Assembly (NCBI GenBank): GCA_963169455.1
Contig: CAUJDW010000045.1
Span: 1-57,030 of the forward strand
Source: Bacteroidota bacterium
GTDB taxonomy: Bacteria; Bacteroidota; Bacteroidia; Chitinophagales; Saprospiraceae
DNA: 57,030 bases
Direction of reading: 5' to 3'
Part shown: positions 8,084-18,193 of the stretch, in pieces
How positions within the stretch are numbered: the stretch's first letter is position 1
Layout: each line of letters starts with the position of its first letter
Made by a program: the position numbers and the translations under genes
Notes under the pieces: generated by a model
What the model saw: the letters and a program-made list of their open reading frames with translations, nothing else
Told to the model about the DNA's origin: nothing
Database searches by the model: none

Positions 8084-10260
8084 ACGACTTTGTGGTTTCT
8101 AGGCAATTGAATAGTAACTGTAGTGACAAAAGGCTTGGTATAGTCATCCGGTTGATTTCCGAGTGAGGGCTGGCTGGTGATCGTCAGCCTGCCGTGGTGT
8201 TTCTCGGCTACCTTGCGGGCGTCGTACAGCCCCAGCCCGGTGCCTGGCCGCCGCCGGTCGCTGGAGTTGACGCCCCGGTAGCCCACCTTGAAGATTAGCC
8301 CTTCCTCCAGCTCCTGCTGCGTGATGGGCACGCCCCAGTTTTCCACGCTCAGATACACCTGCCCGGCGTCTTTTTTCCCTTCCACCTGGACGTACACCCT
8401 CGCATCGCCGCGCCGCGACCAGCTGTACTTGACGGCGTTGTGCACGATGTTAAGCAGCGCGCGCGACAGGTCATCCTCATAGCCGTCGATGTATTCGTTG
8501 CGTAAGTCTTTGAGGTTGAGGCGCAGTTCGACGCCGCGGTTGGCCGCGAATTCCTCCATATTGCGGGCCACACCCACCACCAGATCGCAGATGTCGATCC
8601 GTTTCAGGGGCTCCCGGTGGCGAACCCGGGTCAGCACATAACTCCGCAGGTTGTTGACCACCGTTTCCATCTCCAGGATAGCGTCCACGCCCCTCGACAA
8701 AGCGGCCAGGCTGCACAGGCGGAGTATCTCGTTTATCTGCCGCTTCCACTGCTTGGCCAGCTCCCGGGGCAGCTTGCCCTGTTCCAATACCATGGCGGCA
8801 TCCCTGATTTTCAGCGTAGCGTCCCGCACCAGCGCCAGTTGCTGGACGGCCATGCCGCGCTGCTGGTTCTGGAGAAGCCCCAGCAGCCTCCTGAGCTGCC
8901 CCACCCCATCTTCGCCGAGCTGTACGGCGGCTTCGCTGTTCTCCAGCGCCTTGTCCAGCGCCTGGCAAAGCAGGCCGATCTGCTGGTAAATTTGCTCCAG
9001 GATCAGCTCTTCCTTCAGCTGCCCGTCCTTATCCTGCAGCCCGGGGCTGGAAAAGGAGCGGATGACCGCATCCATGGTGTGCTTGGAATGGATGAGGGTG
9101 GAGGTATAGGAATGCAGCACCTTGCCGATATCCGTGGTCAACTCATCCAGTTGCTGTTTGGTTTCCCAGTAGTCGCTCACGTCCCTTTCGGCCCCGATGC
9201 TGCCGACGATTCGGCCGCCGGGGCCCCGCAGCGGTTTGGCGTGCACTTCGTACTGCCGAAGTTCTCCCCTGCCGTTGAAGGCCTCCAGGATATAGTCCAC
9301 CAGGAATCGCCCCTCCTCGTCGGCGCGGAGCAGCTCGTCCTGGAATCGGTTGAAATCTTCAGGAGATTTGTGGAACTGCCGCATGTCTCTGCCGAGCAGT
9401 TCTTCCGGCGCGGCGGCCCCGCGGTTGCGCGCGTACTGTTGGTTGCAATGCGCCAGCAGGTGTTCGCCCTGCTCATTAACGCGGATCTTGTACAGCCCGA
9501 CCGGCACGTCATTGACCAGCTCGAAGTAGATCGCTTCGGTGGAGACGTCCTCCAGGATGCCCTCAAAACCAATGACATCGCCATCGCTGCCTTTCACCAC
9601 CCGGGCGCTGAGCGCCGCCGTGAACAGGGAACCGTCGCGGCGCGCGTGTTCCTGGTACTGGTTCACGACGCTTCCTTCCGCCTCCAGGCGCCGCTCCAGC
9701 TCCGCCAGTTCGGAGGGGTTTCTGACAAAGGCGGCCGCCGGCAGGTGGCGCACCTCCTGAAAGGAAGCGTAACCGTGCATTTCCCAGAAACGGGGGTTGG
9801 CGTTGATCAGGCCGGCCTCTTTGCGGAAGCTGAAAATGCCCACCGGCAGGTCCTTGAAAAAACGGTGGTAACGCCCGCCCGGAGAGATGTTGACCATCAG
9901 GCAGAGCAGCCCGATCACTTCGCCCGTGGATTCGTCCCAGATGGCCTTGCTGAAATCCCGCACGTGTTTGACCTCCTCGCCGACCTTGAGGTCGAGCACG
10001 GTATGCCTGAGCCACTGGCCCTTTTCAGCCTGGCGCAGGCGGTTGAGGTTCTCCTGGCGGTCGCCGGGGTGGATGTAAAAATCGCCGGCTTTATGCAGAT
10101 GGGAAGGTTCGGGCGGAAGCTGGAATAAAATGCGGCCCTCTTCGTTGTAGCGCAGGAAGGCGCCGTCAGCGCCCAGGAGGAAGGCGGGGAAGGGCAGCCC
10201 GGCGTAATACTGGTACTCCTGCCCGGCAAGTTGTATGACCTTCTGGTAGATAGCCTCCAT
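8080..10260 (-). CDS. PAS-domain sensor histidine kinase
   Basis: 726 aa from ATG 10260 (a GTG 33 bp upstream is possible). There is no signal peptide or membrane segment, so it is likely cytoplasmic. Three PAS-like domains occupy about residues 15-125, 132-245 and 248-375 (the second contains VGIFSFRKEAGLINANPRFWEMHGY, a typical PAS core), then a 180-residue helical linker and a HATPase_c domain with N-box NIVHNAVKYSW (604-614) and G-box RRPGTGLGL (670-678). A canonical H-box (HELRTPL-like) is missing; candidate histidines sit in the helix just after the third PAS (VLHSYTSTLIHSKH). It is followed by the receiver gene with a 4-bp overlap. Confidence 0.85.
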   Translation of the reverse strand: MEAIYQKVIQLAGQEYQYYAGLPFPAFLLGADGAFLRYNEEGRILFQLPPEPSHLHKAGDFYIHPGDRQENLNRLRQAEKGQWLRHTVLDLKVGEEVKHVRDFSKAIWDESTGEVIGLLCLMVNISPGGRYHRFFKDLPVGIFSFRKEAGLINANPRFWEMHGYASFQEVRHLPAAAFVRNPSELAELERRLEAEGSVVNQYQEHARRDGSLFTAALSARVVKGSDGDVIGFEGILEDVSTEAIYFELVNDVPVGLYKIRVNEQGEHLLAHCNQQYARNRGAAAPEELLGRDMRQFHKSPEDFNRFQDELLRADEEGRFLVDYILEAFNGRGELRQYEVHAKPLRGPGGRIVGSIGAERDVSDYWETKQQLDELTTDIGKVLHSYTSTLIHSKHTMDAVIRSFSSPGLQDKDGQLKEELILEQIYQQIGLLCQALDKALENSEAAVQLGEDGVGQLRRLLGLLQNQQRGMAVQQLALVRDATLKIRDAAMVLEQGKLPRELAKQWKRQINEILRLCSLAALSRGVDAILEMETVVNNLRSYVLTRVRHREPLKRIDICDLVVGVARNMEEFAANRGVELRLNLKDLRNEYIDGYEDDLSRALLNIVHNAVKYSWSRRGDARVYVQVEGKKDAGQVYLSVENWGVPITQQELEEGLIFKVGYRGVNSSDRRRPGTGLGLYDARKVAEKHHGRLTITSQPSLGNQPDDYTKPFVTTVTIQLPRNHKVV

Positions 10261-10303
10261 GATGCAGGGGTTAAAAAACGAGCTCTTAACCACAGATTTG
10301 CAT

Positions 10304-10311
10304 CAAATATA
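10304..10311 (-). promoter_or_regulatory. -7 box of the PAS kinase operon
   Basis: TATATTTG on the minus strand fits the Bacteroidota -7 consensus TAnnTTTG, 43 bp before ATG 10260. No convincing TTG -33 element is seen at the right distance. Confidence 0.45.
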
Positions 10312-10422
10312 GGAATTTTCTCCACCCGGGCATCATTTGCCGGCCCGGAAGGCAGGGCAATCGCATTTAAAACAAGCCTTCAGCCGGATTTTGAACGGGG
10401 AGCGCATCCTGCCGGGAACGGC

Positions 10423-11958
10423 TCAGGCCTCTTTCTGGTCATCGGCTTCGGCTTCCACCTCCTCCGATTCGGCCTCGGGGCCCTCATTTTCGGCCACGGC
10501 TTCCGTTGAGGCGCCTGCTTCCGCTGCTTCCTCTGCAGGTTCTTCTGCCGGGGCGCCTGCTTCCGCGGGGGCTTCCGCCTGTTTCATTTCGGCAAAGCTC
10601 TCCTGCACCTCTTCGATCGCTTCCTCGATTTTATCTCCTACCACTTCGGCGACGGCGCGCAGGGTGTCCACGACGTCCTCCAGGGCTTCGCCCACCGTGT
10701 TGGACAGGGCCTCTGCAACAGTGTCCTCCTGCGCATCGGCTTTCTCTTCGGCGGCAGGCTCCCTGCCCTTTTCCCCAACGATAGCTTCAGCAGCTTTCTC
10801 CAGTTCTTCGGAATGCTCTTCAAGGGCGGCGTATTCTGCTTTGATCTGCTCGTGAATTTTGGCTTCTGCTTCCCGTTTGGCTTGTTCGAGTCGCTCCTGC
10901 TCGCGCCGTTTGGCGTCCTTCTCCTCCTGTTTGTGCTTGCGCCGTTCCAGGTCGGCCCTGGTGCTCAGCATTTCGGCCAGTTTTTCCTGTTTGGAACGGA
11001 TGCGCTCCTCGATCATTTTGATCTTCGCCTGGCGGATCTGGGCTTCCAACTGCCCATCGGTTTTGGCGATCTTGCGGTTTTGGAAGGCCAGGTCATCCTC
11101 GTCCCGTTTGATGGAACGCTCCATTTTGTCGATAGCGGAAAGCAGCCCGTCATAACGGCGGTCGAGGCGTTCCAGGGGCGAGCGGTCATCGCCGGAATCC
11201 CCGAAGCGCTTTTCCTTGACCATTTTGAAGGCGGCGTCCAGGCGTTCCCATACCTTGGCGCGATGGTCGCGGGTAAATTTGGCGTCGCGGAACTTGCGCT
11301 GCATTTCTTTGAGTTCATCGAAAATCGGCTGCAGGCGAAGCCCGTCGGCGACGCGCTTCTCCACATCGTCCAGCAGGCCCATGAACTTGTCATAGGTTTC
11401 CTTCGATTGTTCCTTGAACTCATCGTCCAGGCGGGAGCGCAGGTCTTTGAGCCGCCCGAAGAGTTCATTGGTTTTATCGCGCAGCATATCGGCATGGTCG
11501 CGGAAAAGGTTGCGGTCGCGCACCTGGCCCTGAACCTTGTCCCAGAAATTTTTGAGTTCCTCCCATGCTTTGTTGTCAAAACGGGTGAGCTGGCCGACCT
11601 TTTCCTTAAGGTCCTCCAGTTCAGACTGGTAAGCCTGGCTCAGTTTGGAAGACAGGACGATGAACTGCCATTCCGTCTGTGCACGGAGGATGAGGTCGCC
11701 CCGCTCCACTTTGATCTCATCGGGCAACATGCTTTCCGAGATTTGGAGGCTGCGTTCTATTTCCGAATACCCTTCCGGAAACTCAACAGGCTTGCCATCC
11801 CGCCATTCATTCATCATCAGCTGGCTGAATTCTTCCGTAGCAATGCTCTCCGGAAAGGTGTAAACCTTTACCTTGTTATCATCTGACAGGAGTTCCAGCG
11901 CCACCAACATTCTTTCATCCTGGTCGTTCGACCCCCAAAGTACGAGCTTGGTCTTCAT
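10423..11958 (-). CDS. Coiled-coil protein of unknown function with acidic Ala/Glu-rich tail
   Basis: 511 aa, no signal peptide. Residues 1-100 form a compact N-terminal domain ([24 protein letters not shown]). About 100-360 are strongly charged heptad-like helices, with Trp-anchored segments ([25 protein letters not shown]) vaguely like DUF349 repeats. Residues 320-370 are a long Lys/Arg/Glu coiled coil, and the last 130 residues are low-complexity Ala/Glu ([20 protein letters not shown]). I do not recognise the family; it looks like a cytoplasmic structural or scaffold protein. Monocistronic by spacing. Confidence 0.75.
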   Translation of the reverse strand: MKTKLVLWGSNDQDERMLVALELLSDDNKVKVYTFPESIATEEFSQLMMNEWRDGKPVEFPEGYSEIERSLQISESMLPDEIKVERGDLILRAQTEWQFIVLSSKLSQAYQSELEDLKEKVGQLTRFDNKAWEELKNFWDKVQGQVRDRNLFRDHADMLRDKTNELFGRLKDLRSRLDDEFKEQSKETYDKFMGLLDDVEKRVADGLRLQPIFDELKEMQRKFRDAKFTRDHRAKVWERLDAAFKMVKEKRFGDSGDDRSPLERLDRRYDGLLSAIDKMERSIKRDEDDLAFQNRKIAKTDGQLEAQIRQAKIKMIEERIRSKQEKLAEMLSTRADLERRKHKQEEKDAKRREQERLEQAKREAEAKIHEQIKAEYAALEEHSEELEKAAEAIVGEKGREPAAEEKADAQEDTVAEALSNTVGEALEDVVDTLRAVAEVVGDKIEEAIEEVQESFAEMKQAEAPAEAGAPAEEPAEEAAEAGASTEAVAENEGPEAESEEVEAEADDQKEA

Positions 11959-12003
11959 AACAGCGTTTAAGAGATTTTCGATTACGACTATTGGTATTCT
12001 GCG

Positions 12004-12024
12004 AAAAGGCCGCGGGCCTTTTTT
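12004..12024 (-). terminator. Bidirectional terminator-like hairpin downstream of asd
   Basis: AAAAGGCC, a 3-nt loop and GGCCTTTTTT form an 8-bp stem with flanking A and T tracts that can work in either direction. On the minus strand it lies about 220 bp past the asd stop. A second small hairpin (AAGGCAAA/TTTGCCTT, 12109-12125) lies between them. Confidence 0.5.
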
Positions 12025-12242
12025 CGCCTCGTCAACTATACCGAATTGCTGTAAAAACTGCTGCTTCCGGCAGCTAATCCTTTCAAATTTATAAAATTGC
12101 CTTCGAATAAGGCAAATTTTGCCTTTTATTTCTGGGTGTGCTTGCGCCGGAGGCCCTGAAAGTTATTGATTGTGTTGACAATCGGCGCTCCCACCCCTGT
12201 CTCGCAAGGGCAAAAAACTTACGGAACCCGGCTCCCTGCAGT

Positions 12243-13262
12243 TTATGCCGTAACCCTTTTTGGCGCCAGCAGTTCATGCTCCAGCAGGTATTCGGCGATC
12301 TGGATGGCGTTGGTGGCGGCGCCTTTGCGCAGGTTGTCGGCAACGATCCAGAGGTTAAGCCCGTTGGGCGCCGATTCATCCCGGCGGATGCGGCCCACGA
12401 AAACCTCGTCGCGGTTCTTGGCGAGCAGAGGCATAGGGTATTTGAAGTTTTTCGGATCGTCGAGCACGACGAGCCCGGGCATGCCCTCCAGCAGCCGGCG
12501 GGCTTCTGCGAGGTCGAAGGGGCGCGCAAACTCCACGTTGACCGATTCGGAATGGCCGCCGTGCACCGGCACCCGGACGGCCGTCGCCGTGACGCCAATG
12601 CTGTCGTCGCCCAGTATTTTCCGGGTTTCATGGACGAGCTTCATCTCTTCCTTGGTGTAGTCATTGTCCAGAAAGACATCGCATTGCGGCAGGCAGTTTT
12701 CGAAGATGGGGTAGTGATAGGCCATCTCATCCGGTTTGGGCTCGAAGCCCTTGCGCTCCAGCTGGTATTGTTTGACGGCCTTCATGCCGGTGCCGGTGAA
12801 GGACTGGTAGGTGCTCACCACCACCCGTTTGATCTGGTAGGCACGGTGCAGGGGCGCCAGCGCCATCACCATCTGTATGGTCGAACAGTTGGGGTTGGCG
12901 ATGATCTTGTCCTCTTTAGTCAACACATGGGCATTGACTTCCGGAACGACCAGTTTCTTAGTGGGGTCCATCCGCCATGCCGAGGAATTGTCGATCACGG
13001 CCGTGCCTGTTTCCGCAAACCTGGGGGCCCATTCCAGCGATGTGCCGCCTCCGGCGGAGAAGATTGCGATATCCGGCTTCTCGGCGACCGCCTCTTCCAT
13101 GCCGATCACGGTATAGGATTCGCCCCTGAATTTCACTTCTTTGCCAACCGAACGGGCAGACGCCACAGCGAGAAAGGTTCCAACCGGGAAGTTCCGCTCT
13201 TCCAGCACTTTGCACATGACGCCGCCGACCAGGCCCGTAACGCCAACTACTGCAACTTTCAT
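12243..13262 (-). CDS. asd: Aspartate-semialdehyde dehydrogenase
   Basis: 339 aa, full length. It reduces aspartyl-4-phosphate to aspartate semialdehyde with NADPH, the branch point to lysine/diaminopimelate, threonine and methionine. Visible: N-terminal Rossmann VAVVGVTGLVGGVM (3-16), active-site ANPNCSTIQ with Cys126, and the catalytic-His block RVPVHGGHS with His237. Preceded by an AGAGGA ribosome binding site close to the ATG. It stands alone, divergent from the secreted lamin-tail protein gene. Confidence 0.97.
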   Translation of the reverse strand: MKVAVVGVTGLVGGVMCKVLEERNFPVGTFLAVASARSVGKEVKFRGESYTVIGMEEAVAEKPDIAIFSAGGGTSLEWAPRFAETGTAVIDNSSAWRMDPTKKLVVPEVNAHVLTKEDKIIANPNCSTIQMVMALAPLHRAYQIKRVVVSTYQSFTGTGMKAVKQYQLERKGFEPKPDEMAYHYPIFENCLPQCDVFLDNDYTKEEMKLVHETRKILGDDSIGVTATAVRVPVHGGHSESVNVEFARPFDLAEARRLLEGMPGLVVLDDPKNFKYPMPLLAKNRDEVFVGRIRRDESAPNGLNLWIVADNLRKGAATNAIQIAEYLLEHELLAPKRVTA

Positions 13263-13424
13263 AGTCCTCTTTTTTTGTTCACAAAATCAGGCTGGTTAGG
13301 GCGCTGTTTTTGTTTTCCCGCACCTTCGCGGGCGCGAGCGGCAAAGATACATTCAATGGCGCATTGGGGAAAGGCCATTCTTTTAAAATTTCCATTTCCA
13401 CCCCTTTGTCTGGGCCGATATTGC

Positions 13425-13432
13425 TATTTTTG
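13425..13432 (+). promoter_or_regulatory. -7 box of the lamin-tail gene, almost at the start codon
   Basis: TATTTTTG matches TAnnTTTG and ends 4 bp before ATG 13437, which would place the transcript start at or next to the ATG. A TTTG at 13405-13408 is a possible -33 element (16-bp spacer, slightly short). Confidence 0.45.
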
Positions 13433-13436
13433 GCCT

Positions 13437-16055
13437 ATGGCGAACCGCTTCATCATATCGGCCCTGTTTCTCCTCGCCCTGGCCTTTGCCGCCCCGGCTC
13501 AGCTCGTGGACGATTTTTCGGACGGCGATTTCACCAACAACCCGCAATGGCTGGGCGACGTGGGCAAATTCGCCGTGTCCAACGGAGAACTGCAGTTGAT
13601 GGACGGCGCACCGGAAGCCAGTAATACAACAAGCCTCTACCTGCCGGCGCCCACGGCGGCCAATGCCGCCACCACCTGGGAATTTTACGTACGCCTGAAT
13701 TTTTCGCCTTCCACCAGCAACTTCGCCCGCGTGTACCTGAGCGCGTCAAGCCCCGGCCTTGCCGGCGATCAGCAGGGCTACTACATCAGGGTGGGTGGCG
13801 TCTCCGGCTCCGGCGACGCCCTGGAACTTTACCGGCAGGACGGCGCCTCCTCCGCCTTGCTGATCAGCGGACAGGCCGGCGCCCTCGGCGGCGATACCGC
13901 CATCGCCCGGGTGAGGGTGGAAAGGAATACGGCCGGAGAATGGGCGCTCCGGGCCGGCTACAGCGGCGGCAACGATCTGCAATTGCAGGGGACGGCTACC
14001 GACAACACCTACCCCATGGGGGCTTTCTTCGGCTTCTATTGCAGATATACGAGCACCCGCAATGAAGATTTCTTTTTCGACGATATCCGCATCGGCCCTT
14101 TGTTTACCGACCAGGAGCCGCCCCGGCTCCTGGAGGCGGAAGCCATCAGCGCCACCGAGGTTCAGGTGCGCTTTGATGAACCCCTCGATTCGGCTTCCGC
14201 ATCCTCGCCCGGCCTGTTCGCCATTGACAACGGCATCGGGCAGCCCCTGAGCGCAGCCCTGCTGCCCGGCGATCCCAGCCAGGTGGTGCTCACGCTGGCC
14301 GCTCCTATGCAAAATACCCAAAGTTACCAGCTCACCGCCACCGGCCTCAGTGACCGGAATGGCAATACAGCCGCCGCCCAGAGTTTCACCTTCCGCTACC
14401 TCGACATCCAGCCGGCCGCTTTCGGGGATATCGTCATCAGCGAGCTCCTTCCCGACCCATCGCCCAGCCAGGGCCTGCCGGAAGCCGAATACATCGAACT
14501 GTACAACCGCAGCGATAAGGTAATCCGCCTGTCCACGCTGTACTTTTCCGCCGGAGACACGCCCCGCGCCCTGCCGGACAGCCTGCTGCTGCCCGGCGCC
14601 TACCTGGCGCTCTGTGATGACGCTTTCGAAACGGCCCTGGAGGCCTTCGGCCCGGCTGCTTCGCTGGCCACCTTCCCCGCCCTCGGCAACAGCGCAGATG
14701 AACTCACGATCACCGATGCCGCGGGGAACCTCATTGTCCCCCTCTCCTATGACGACAGCTGGTACCGCGATGATGCCAAATCCGAGGGCGGCTACAGCCT
14801 GGAGCTGATACAGCCTGAGGGCCCCTACGGCTGCCCCGGCAACTGGCGGGCATCCCGCGCCGCGCCTGGCGGCAGCCCGGGCCAACCCAACAGCTGGCTT
14901 GGTGAAACAGCGGATAATACGCCCCCCAGCCTGCTGAACGCCATCGCCGAAAGTGAATTCGAAATCCGGCTCACCTTCAGCGAACCCATGGATACTGCAT
15001 CGGCAACCCACACCGCCAACTATGTGCTGCAACCCGCAGCAGGCATAGCTGAAGCCTTATTGCAGCCAGGGGGTGCGGAAGTCATTCTCCTGCTCGAAGG
15101 CGCCCTGAGCCCGGGCGCCGCCTACCTGCTCAGCCTGGCCGGCAGCCTGGCCGATTGCATGGGCAATGGCATCGGCGGGAACACCCAAATCCCCCTGGGG
15201 CTGGCCGAGGCCATGGAACCCGGCGGCCTCGTCATCAACGAGCTGCTGTTCAACCCGGAAAGCGGCGGCTCCGATTTCGTTGAACTCTTCAACCGCTCCG
15301 GCAAAATATTCAACCTCAAAGGGCTTGCCCTGGAAAACCGGCAAAAAGACAGCGGCGATACGCTGGCAACCTTTGCATCCGACTACCTGCTTTTCCCGCA
15401 GTCCTACGTCGTGCTGTCCGAAGCGCCCGGCTATATCCTCGGCCGGTATGCGGTTCAGAACCCGGCGGCATTGCTGGAAAGCGGGCTGCCTACCCTGGAC
15501 GACAAATCGGGCAACCTCACCCTGCGGATGGACGGGCTGGTGATCGATTCATTCGACTATGCCGAAAGTATGCATTACACCCTGCTCAGCAGCAAGGAAG
15601 GCGTTTCGCTGGAGCGCCTTTCGCCCGACGCTCCCACACAGGCTTATGGCAACTGGCATTCCGCCTCATCCACCACGGGCTTTGCGACTCCAACTTACCG
15701 GAATTCTCAGTTCGTAGAACTAAATTCCGCCGTCGGGCGCATGATCGATATTCCCAACAAAACTTTCTCACCGGATGGCGACGGCTTCGAGGACGTACTG
15801 ATCATAAACTACGACACAGGCCGGCCGGGTTATACCCTCAATGTGCACATTTACGACAGCCAGGGCCGGCCGGTGCGCCGCCTGGCCAACAATGAAACGC
15901 TGGGCGCCAGCGGCAGCTTAAAATGGGACGGCGCCACGGGCGACAACGGCCCGGCCCGGCTGGGCATCTACATCCTCTGGTTCGAATTGTTCACGCCCGA
16001 CGGGCTTGTGGAACGGGAGAAAATGGCCGTCGTGCTTGCCGGAAGGCTGGAATAA
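13437..16055 (+). CDS. Secreted lamin-tail domain protein
   Basis: 872 aa from ATG 13437, chosen because it is followed directly by a signal peptide (FIISALFLLALAFAAPAQ). The frame is open far upstream, but that part is only antisense to asd. Order: a concanavalin/laminin-G-like beta domain (about 25-215), an SbsA-type Ig-like domain (about 220-320), lamin-tail domain 1 (from about 330, IVISELLPDPSPSQG), a second Ig-like domain (about 490-590), lamin-tail domain 2 (from about 595, VINELLFNPESGG), and a FlgD/CHU-type C-terminal Ig-like domain (about 765-872, TFSPDGDGFEDVL). This is a cell-surface or exported protein, probably T9SS-dependent. Lamin-tail domains in bacteria often accompany exported nucleases or adhesins, but no enzyme domain is seen. 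Confidence 0.85.
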   Translation: MANRFIISALFLLALAFAAPAQLVDDFSDGDFTNNPQWLGDVGKFAVSNGELQLMDGAPEASNTTSLYLPAPTAANAATTWEFYVRLNFSPSTSNFARVYLSASSPGLAGDQQGYYIRVGGVSGSGDALELYRQDGASSALLISGQAGALGGDTAIARVRVERNTAGEWALRAGYSGGNDLQLQGTATDNTYPMGAFFGFYCRYTSTRNEDFFFDDIRIGPLFTDQEPPRLLEAEAISATEVQVRFDEPLDSASASSPGLFAIDNGIGQPLSAALLPGDPSQVVLTLAAPMQNTQSYQLTATGLSDRNGNTAAAQSFTFRYLDIQPAAFGDIVISELLPDPSPSQGLPEAEYIELYNRSDKVIRLSTLYFSAGDTPRALPDSLLLPGAYLALCDDAFETALEAFGPAASLATFPALGNSADELTITDAAGNLIVPLSYDDSWYRDDAKSEGGYSLELIQPEGPYGCPGNWRASRAAPGGSPGQPNSWLGETADNTPPSLLNAIAESEFEIRLTFSEPMDTASATHTANYVLQPAAGIAEALLQPGGAEVILLLEGALSPGAAYLLSLAGSLADCMGNGIGGNTQIPLGLAEAMEPGGLVINELLFNPESGGSDFVELFNRSGKIFNLKGLALENRQKDSGDTLATFASDYLLFPQSYVVLSEAPGYILGRYAVQNPAALLESGLPTLDDKSGNLTLRMDGLVIDSFDYAESMHYTLLSSKEGVSLERLSPDAPTQAYGNWHSASSTTGFATPTYRNSQFVELNSAVGRMIDIPNKTFSPDGDGFEDVLIINYDTGRPGYTLNVHIYDSQGRPVRRLANNETLGASGSLKWDGATGDNGPARLGIYILWFELFTPDGLVEREKMAVVLAGRLE

Positions 16056-16102
16056 AGTTGAGATAAGGAGAATTCCGGATACGCACCTTTAACAATGCAC
16101 AC

Positions 16103-16474
16103 ATGCTTCAAAAACGCCTGCGCAGCTTCCGCTATGCTTTTTCCGGCATCGGCGCCCTGATGCGAAGTACGCCAAATGCAAGAATACACCTGCTGGCGGC
16201 CATTGCCGCGGTTGCCATGGGGTTCTGCTTGTCCATTTCCACCCTGGAATGGAGCCTGGTGGTGCTCGCCATCGCCTTCGTTTTCGCCGCAGAGGCGTTC
16301 AATACCGCGCTGGAGCAGCTCACCGACCTGGTTTCCCCCGGCCAACACCCGCTGGCAGGCAAGGCAAAGGACCTGGCAGCGGGAGCCGTTTTGCTGGCCG
16401 CCATGGGAGCCGCCGCAACGGGCCTGCTGGTCTTCGGCCCCAGGCTATGGCATTGGCTGGCGAGCGGCGGATAA
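16103..16474 (+). CDS. dgkA: Diacylglycerol/undecaprenol kinase family protein
   Basis: 123 aa integral membrane protein with three helices, the usual size. The family signature AEAFNTALEQLTDLVSP (63-79), followed by LAGKAKDLAAGAVLLAA, contains the ATP/Mg-binding and catalytic glutamates (E64, E71). It phosphorylates diacylglycerol or undecaprenol at the inner membrane; in Bacteroidota the substrate is not certain. It starts 47 bp after the lamin-tail gene and may be read through from it. Confidence 0.92.
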   Translation: MLQKRLRSFRYAFSGIGALMRSTPNARIHLLAAIAAVAMGFCLSISTLEWSLVVLAIAFVFAAEAFNTALEQLTDLVSPGQHPLAGKAKDLAAGAVLLAAMGAAATGLLVFGPRLWHWLASGG

Positions 16475-16544
16475 AACTTTCAGGAACAGCAGGTATTATT
16501 TCCCACTGCAAAAAAATGACACCCAATTGTAGTAATTTCACCCC

Positions 16545-16569
16545 GGGCCGGGTTTAATTCCGGCCCTTT
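16545..16569 (+). terminator. Hairpin downstream of dgkA
   Basis: GGGCCGG (16545-16551), an 8-nt loop and CCGGCCC (16560-16566), followed by only TTT. The stem is strong but the T-tract is weak, so it may be an inefficient terminator. A second small palindrome (AATACCA/TGGTATT, 16571-16590) follows. Confidence 0.45.
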
Positions 16570-16679
16570 CAATACCAGCCTTGTGGTATTCATACAAAAA
16601 CGTAGCGGAAAGCCGTTTTTCAGGCCAAAGGCCGGCTCCAAAAAATGCTATTGAAAGTGCAACTTTTAAACTACTTGCC

Positions 16680-18158
16680 ATGCTCCCGAGAACAATTGCC
16701 CTGTCCTGTTCCCTCGCCCTTTTTCTTTCGGCCCACGCCCAGGAACAACTGGGCATACGTTTGTCCAATTACGGCGGCATCAACAGCAGCCTGCTCAATC
16801 CGGCCTACCACACCACCACCCCCTTCTCCTGGGATGTAAACCTGGTGGAAGGCGCCAGCCACATCTGGAACAACTACGCCTATTTCCGCGATGCCTCCCT
16901 GCTCAGCCTCCTGAGGGGCATCGATGAGATCGAAGTGGAATTCGGGCCGGATTTCGTCGAAGGGGCGCAGCCGAAACCGGGAAGCGTGGCCATCGATTTC
17001 GCACGGGATGACAGGGCGCGGGGCGCTTATGTGCTCAACAGCATCCTGGGCCCCTCTTTTTACGTTCAGATCGGCGAAAACCACCGCATTGGCTTTTTAA
17101 GCCGCGCCCGCATCGTGGGTTCCGGGCGCAATATTGACACCAACTACAGCTACTACGATTACGACCGCCGGGCCTTTTTCGATGATTTTGCGGTGGAGCC
17201 CTTCCGCACAGCCGTGGCCGGCTGGAGTGAGGCCGGGGTCAATTATGCCTACAGCGGAGAAACAGCCACAGGGACTTTTGGCGTAGGCATAAGCCTGAAA
17301 GTGCTGCAGGCCTATGAAGGCATCTTCTTCTCCAACCTGGAAAGCTTCCGCTATCAGAAGCTGCCCAACGATTCCATCGGCAGCACTTCACCTGCCAATT
17401 TCATCTTCGGCTACACGACGAGCAACCTGGACACCGACAATCTGCAGGCTGCCAGAAATGGCGGCGGGCTGGCCGCCGACCTCGGGCTGGTGCTTACCAT
17501 CGACGGCGAAGAAGAGGCTCCTTACCTCTGGAAATTCGGTTTTTCCCTGCTGGACCTGGGAAGGCTCAACTTCAGCAGGAATGCCGAATCCCATACGGTA
17601 AATATCCAGGACCCGGTTTCTATCGCTACCGACGCTTACCGATCCTTCAGCAGCCTGGAAGAGGGCCCGGATTACATTCGGCTATTCAGCAGCCAGACAC
17701 TGGGCGACTCGGCCGCATCCCGTGATGGCGCTGCTTTTGGCTTATGGCTGCCGGCAGCTTTCAGCTTTCAGGCCGACAGGGCGCTTGGCGGCCCTTTTTT
17801 CGCAGGGGCTGCCTACACCCAGGGGTTCCCGATGGGCGAGGCAGCGCTGCAGCGCGGCAGCCTTCTGGCCATCGTGCCACGGATGGAAAGCCGATGGCTG
17901 GAGGCGGCCCTGCCCATTTCCATTTACGACTGGCAGCAGCTGCGCGTGGGGCTGGCCATCCGCCTGGCTTTTCTTACCGTCGGCTCCAGCCACCTGGGCA
18001 GCATCTTCCAAAAGAGCGACTTCCGGGGAACGGACCTGTATGTCGCACTGAAAGTCAACCCCTTCCAGTTTGGAGAACGGGACAAGGGCTGGAGCCCTGG
18101 CCGCCAGCCGAAGCTTCGCGGCGGCAAAAAGGGGCGGATACGCTGTTATGAGTTCTGA
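16680..18158 (+). CDS. DUF5723 family outer-membrane-type protein
   Basis: 492 aa from ATG 16680, which gives a proper signal peptide (MLPRTIALSCSLALFLSAHAQ); earlier in-frame TTG/GTG codons would bury it. The mature protein is rich in alternating beta segments and aromatic residues, with an N-terminal block LSNYGGINSSLLNPAY characteristic of the Bacteroidota DUF5723 / PorV-FadL-like barrel group. The Lys/Arg-rich tail (KLRGGKKGRIR) is unusual. It is probably an outer-membrane beta barrel of unknown role. It precedes a GNAT gene by 35 bp. Confidence 0.75.
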   Translation: MLPRTIALSCSLALFLSAHAQEQLGIRLSNYGGINSSLLNPAYHTTTPFSWDVNLVEGASHIWNNYAYFRDASLLSLLRGIDEIEVEFGPDFVEGAQPKPGSVAIDFARDDRARGAYVLNSILGPSFYVQIGENHRIGFLSRARIVGSGRNIDTNYSYYDYDRRAFFDDFAVEPFRTAVAGWSEAGVNYAYSGETATGTFGVGISLKVLQAYEGIFFSNLESFRYQKLPNDSIGSTSPANFIFGYTTSNLDTDNLQAARNGGGLAADLGLVLTIDGEEEAPYLWKFGFSLLDLGRLNFSRNAESHTVNIQDPVSIATDAYRSFSSLEEGPDYIRLFSSQTLGDSAASRDGAAFGLWLPAAFSFQADRALGGPFFAGAAYTQGFPMGEAALQRGSLLAIVPRMESRWLEAALPISIYDWQQLRVGLAIRLAFLTVGSSHLGSIFQKSDFRGTDLYVALKVNPFQFGERDKGWSPGRQPKLRGGKKGRIRCYEF

Positions 18159-18193
18159 TCGGAAAACTGTTCACTGCACCTTAAAACACCATC

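Noticed and set aside
12138-13436. Upstream extension of the lamin-tail gene frame by 433 codons
   Set aside because: It lies antisense to asd, whose catalytic motifs are intact, and a signal peptide begins exactly at ATG 13437.
13746-15032. 428-codon minus-strand frame opposite the lamin-tail protein
   Set aside because: Low-complexity shadow of the plus-strand gene; no recognisable domains.
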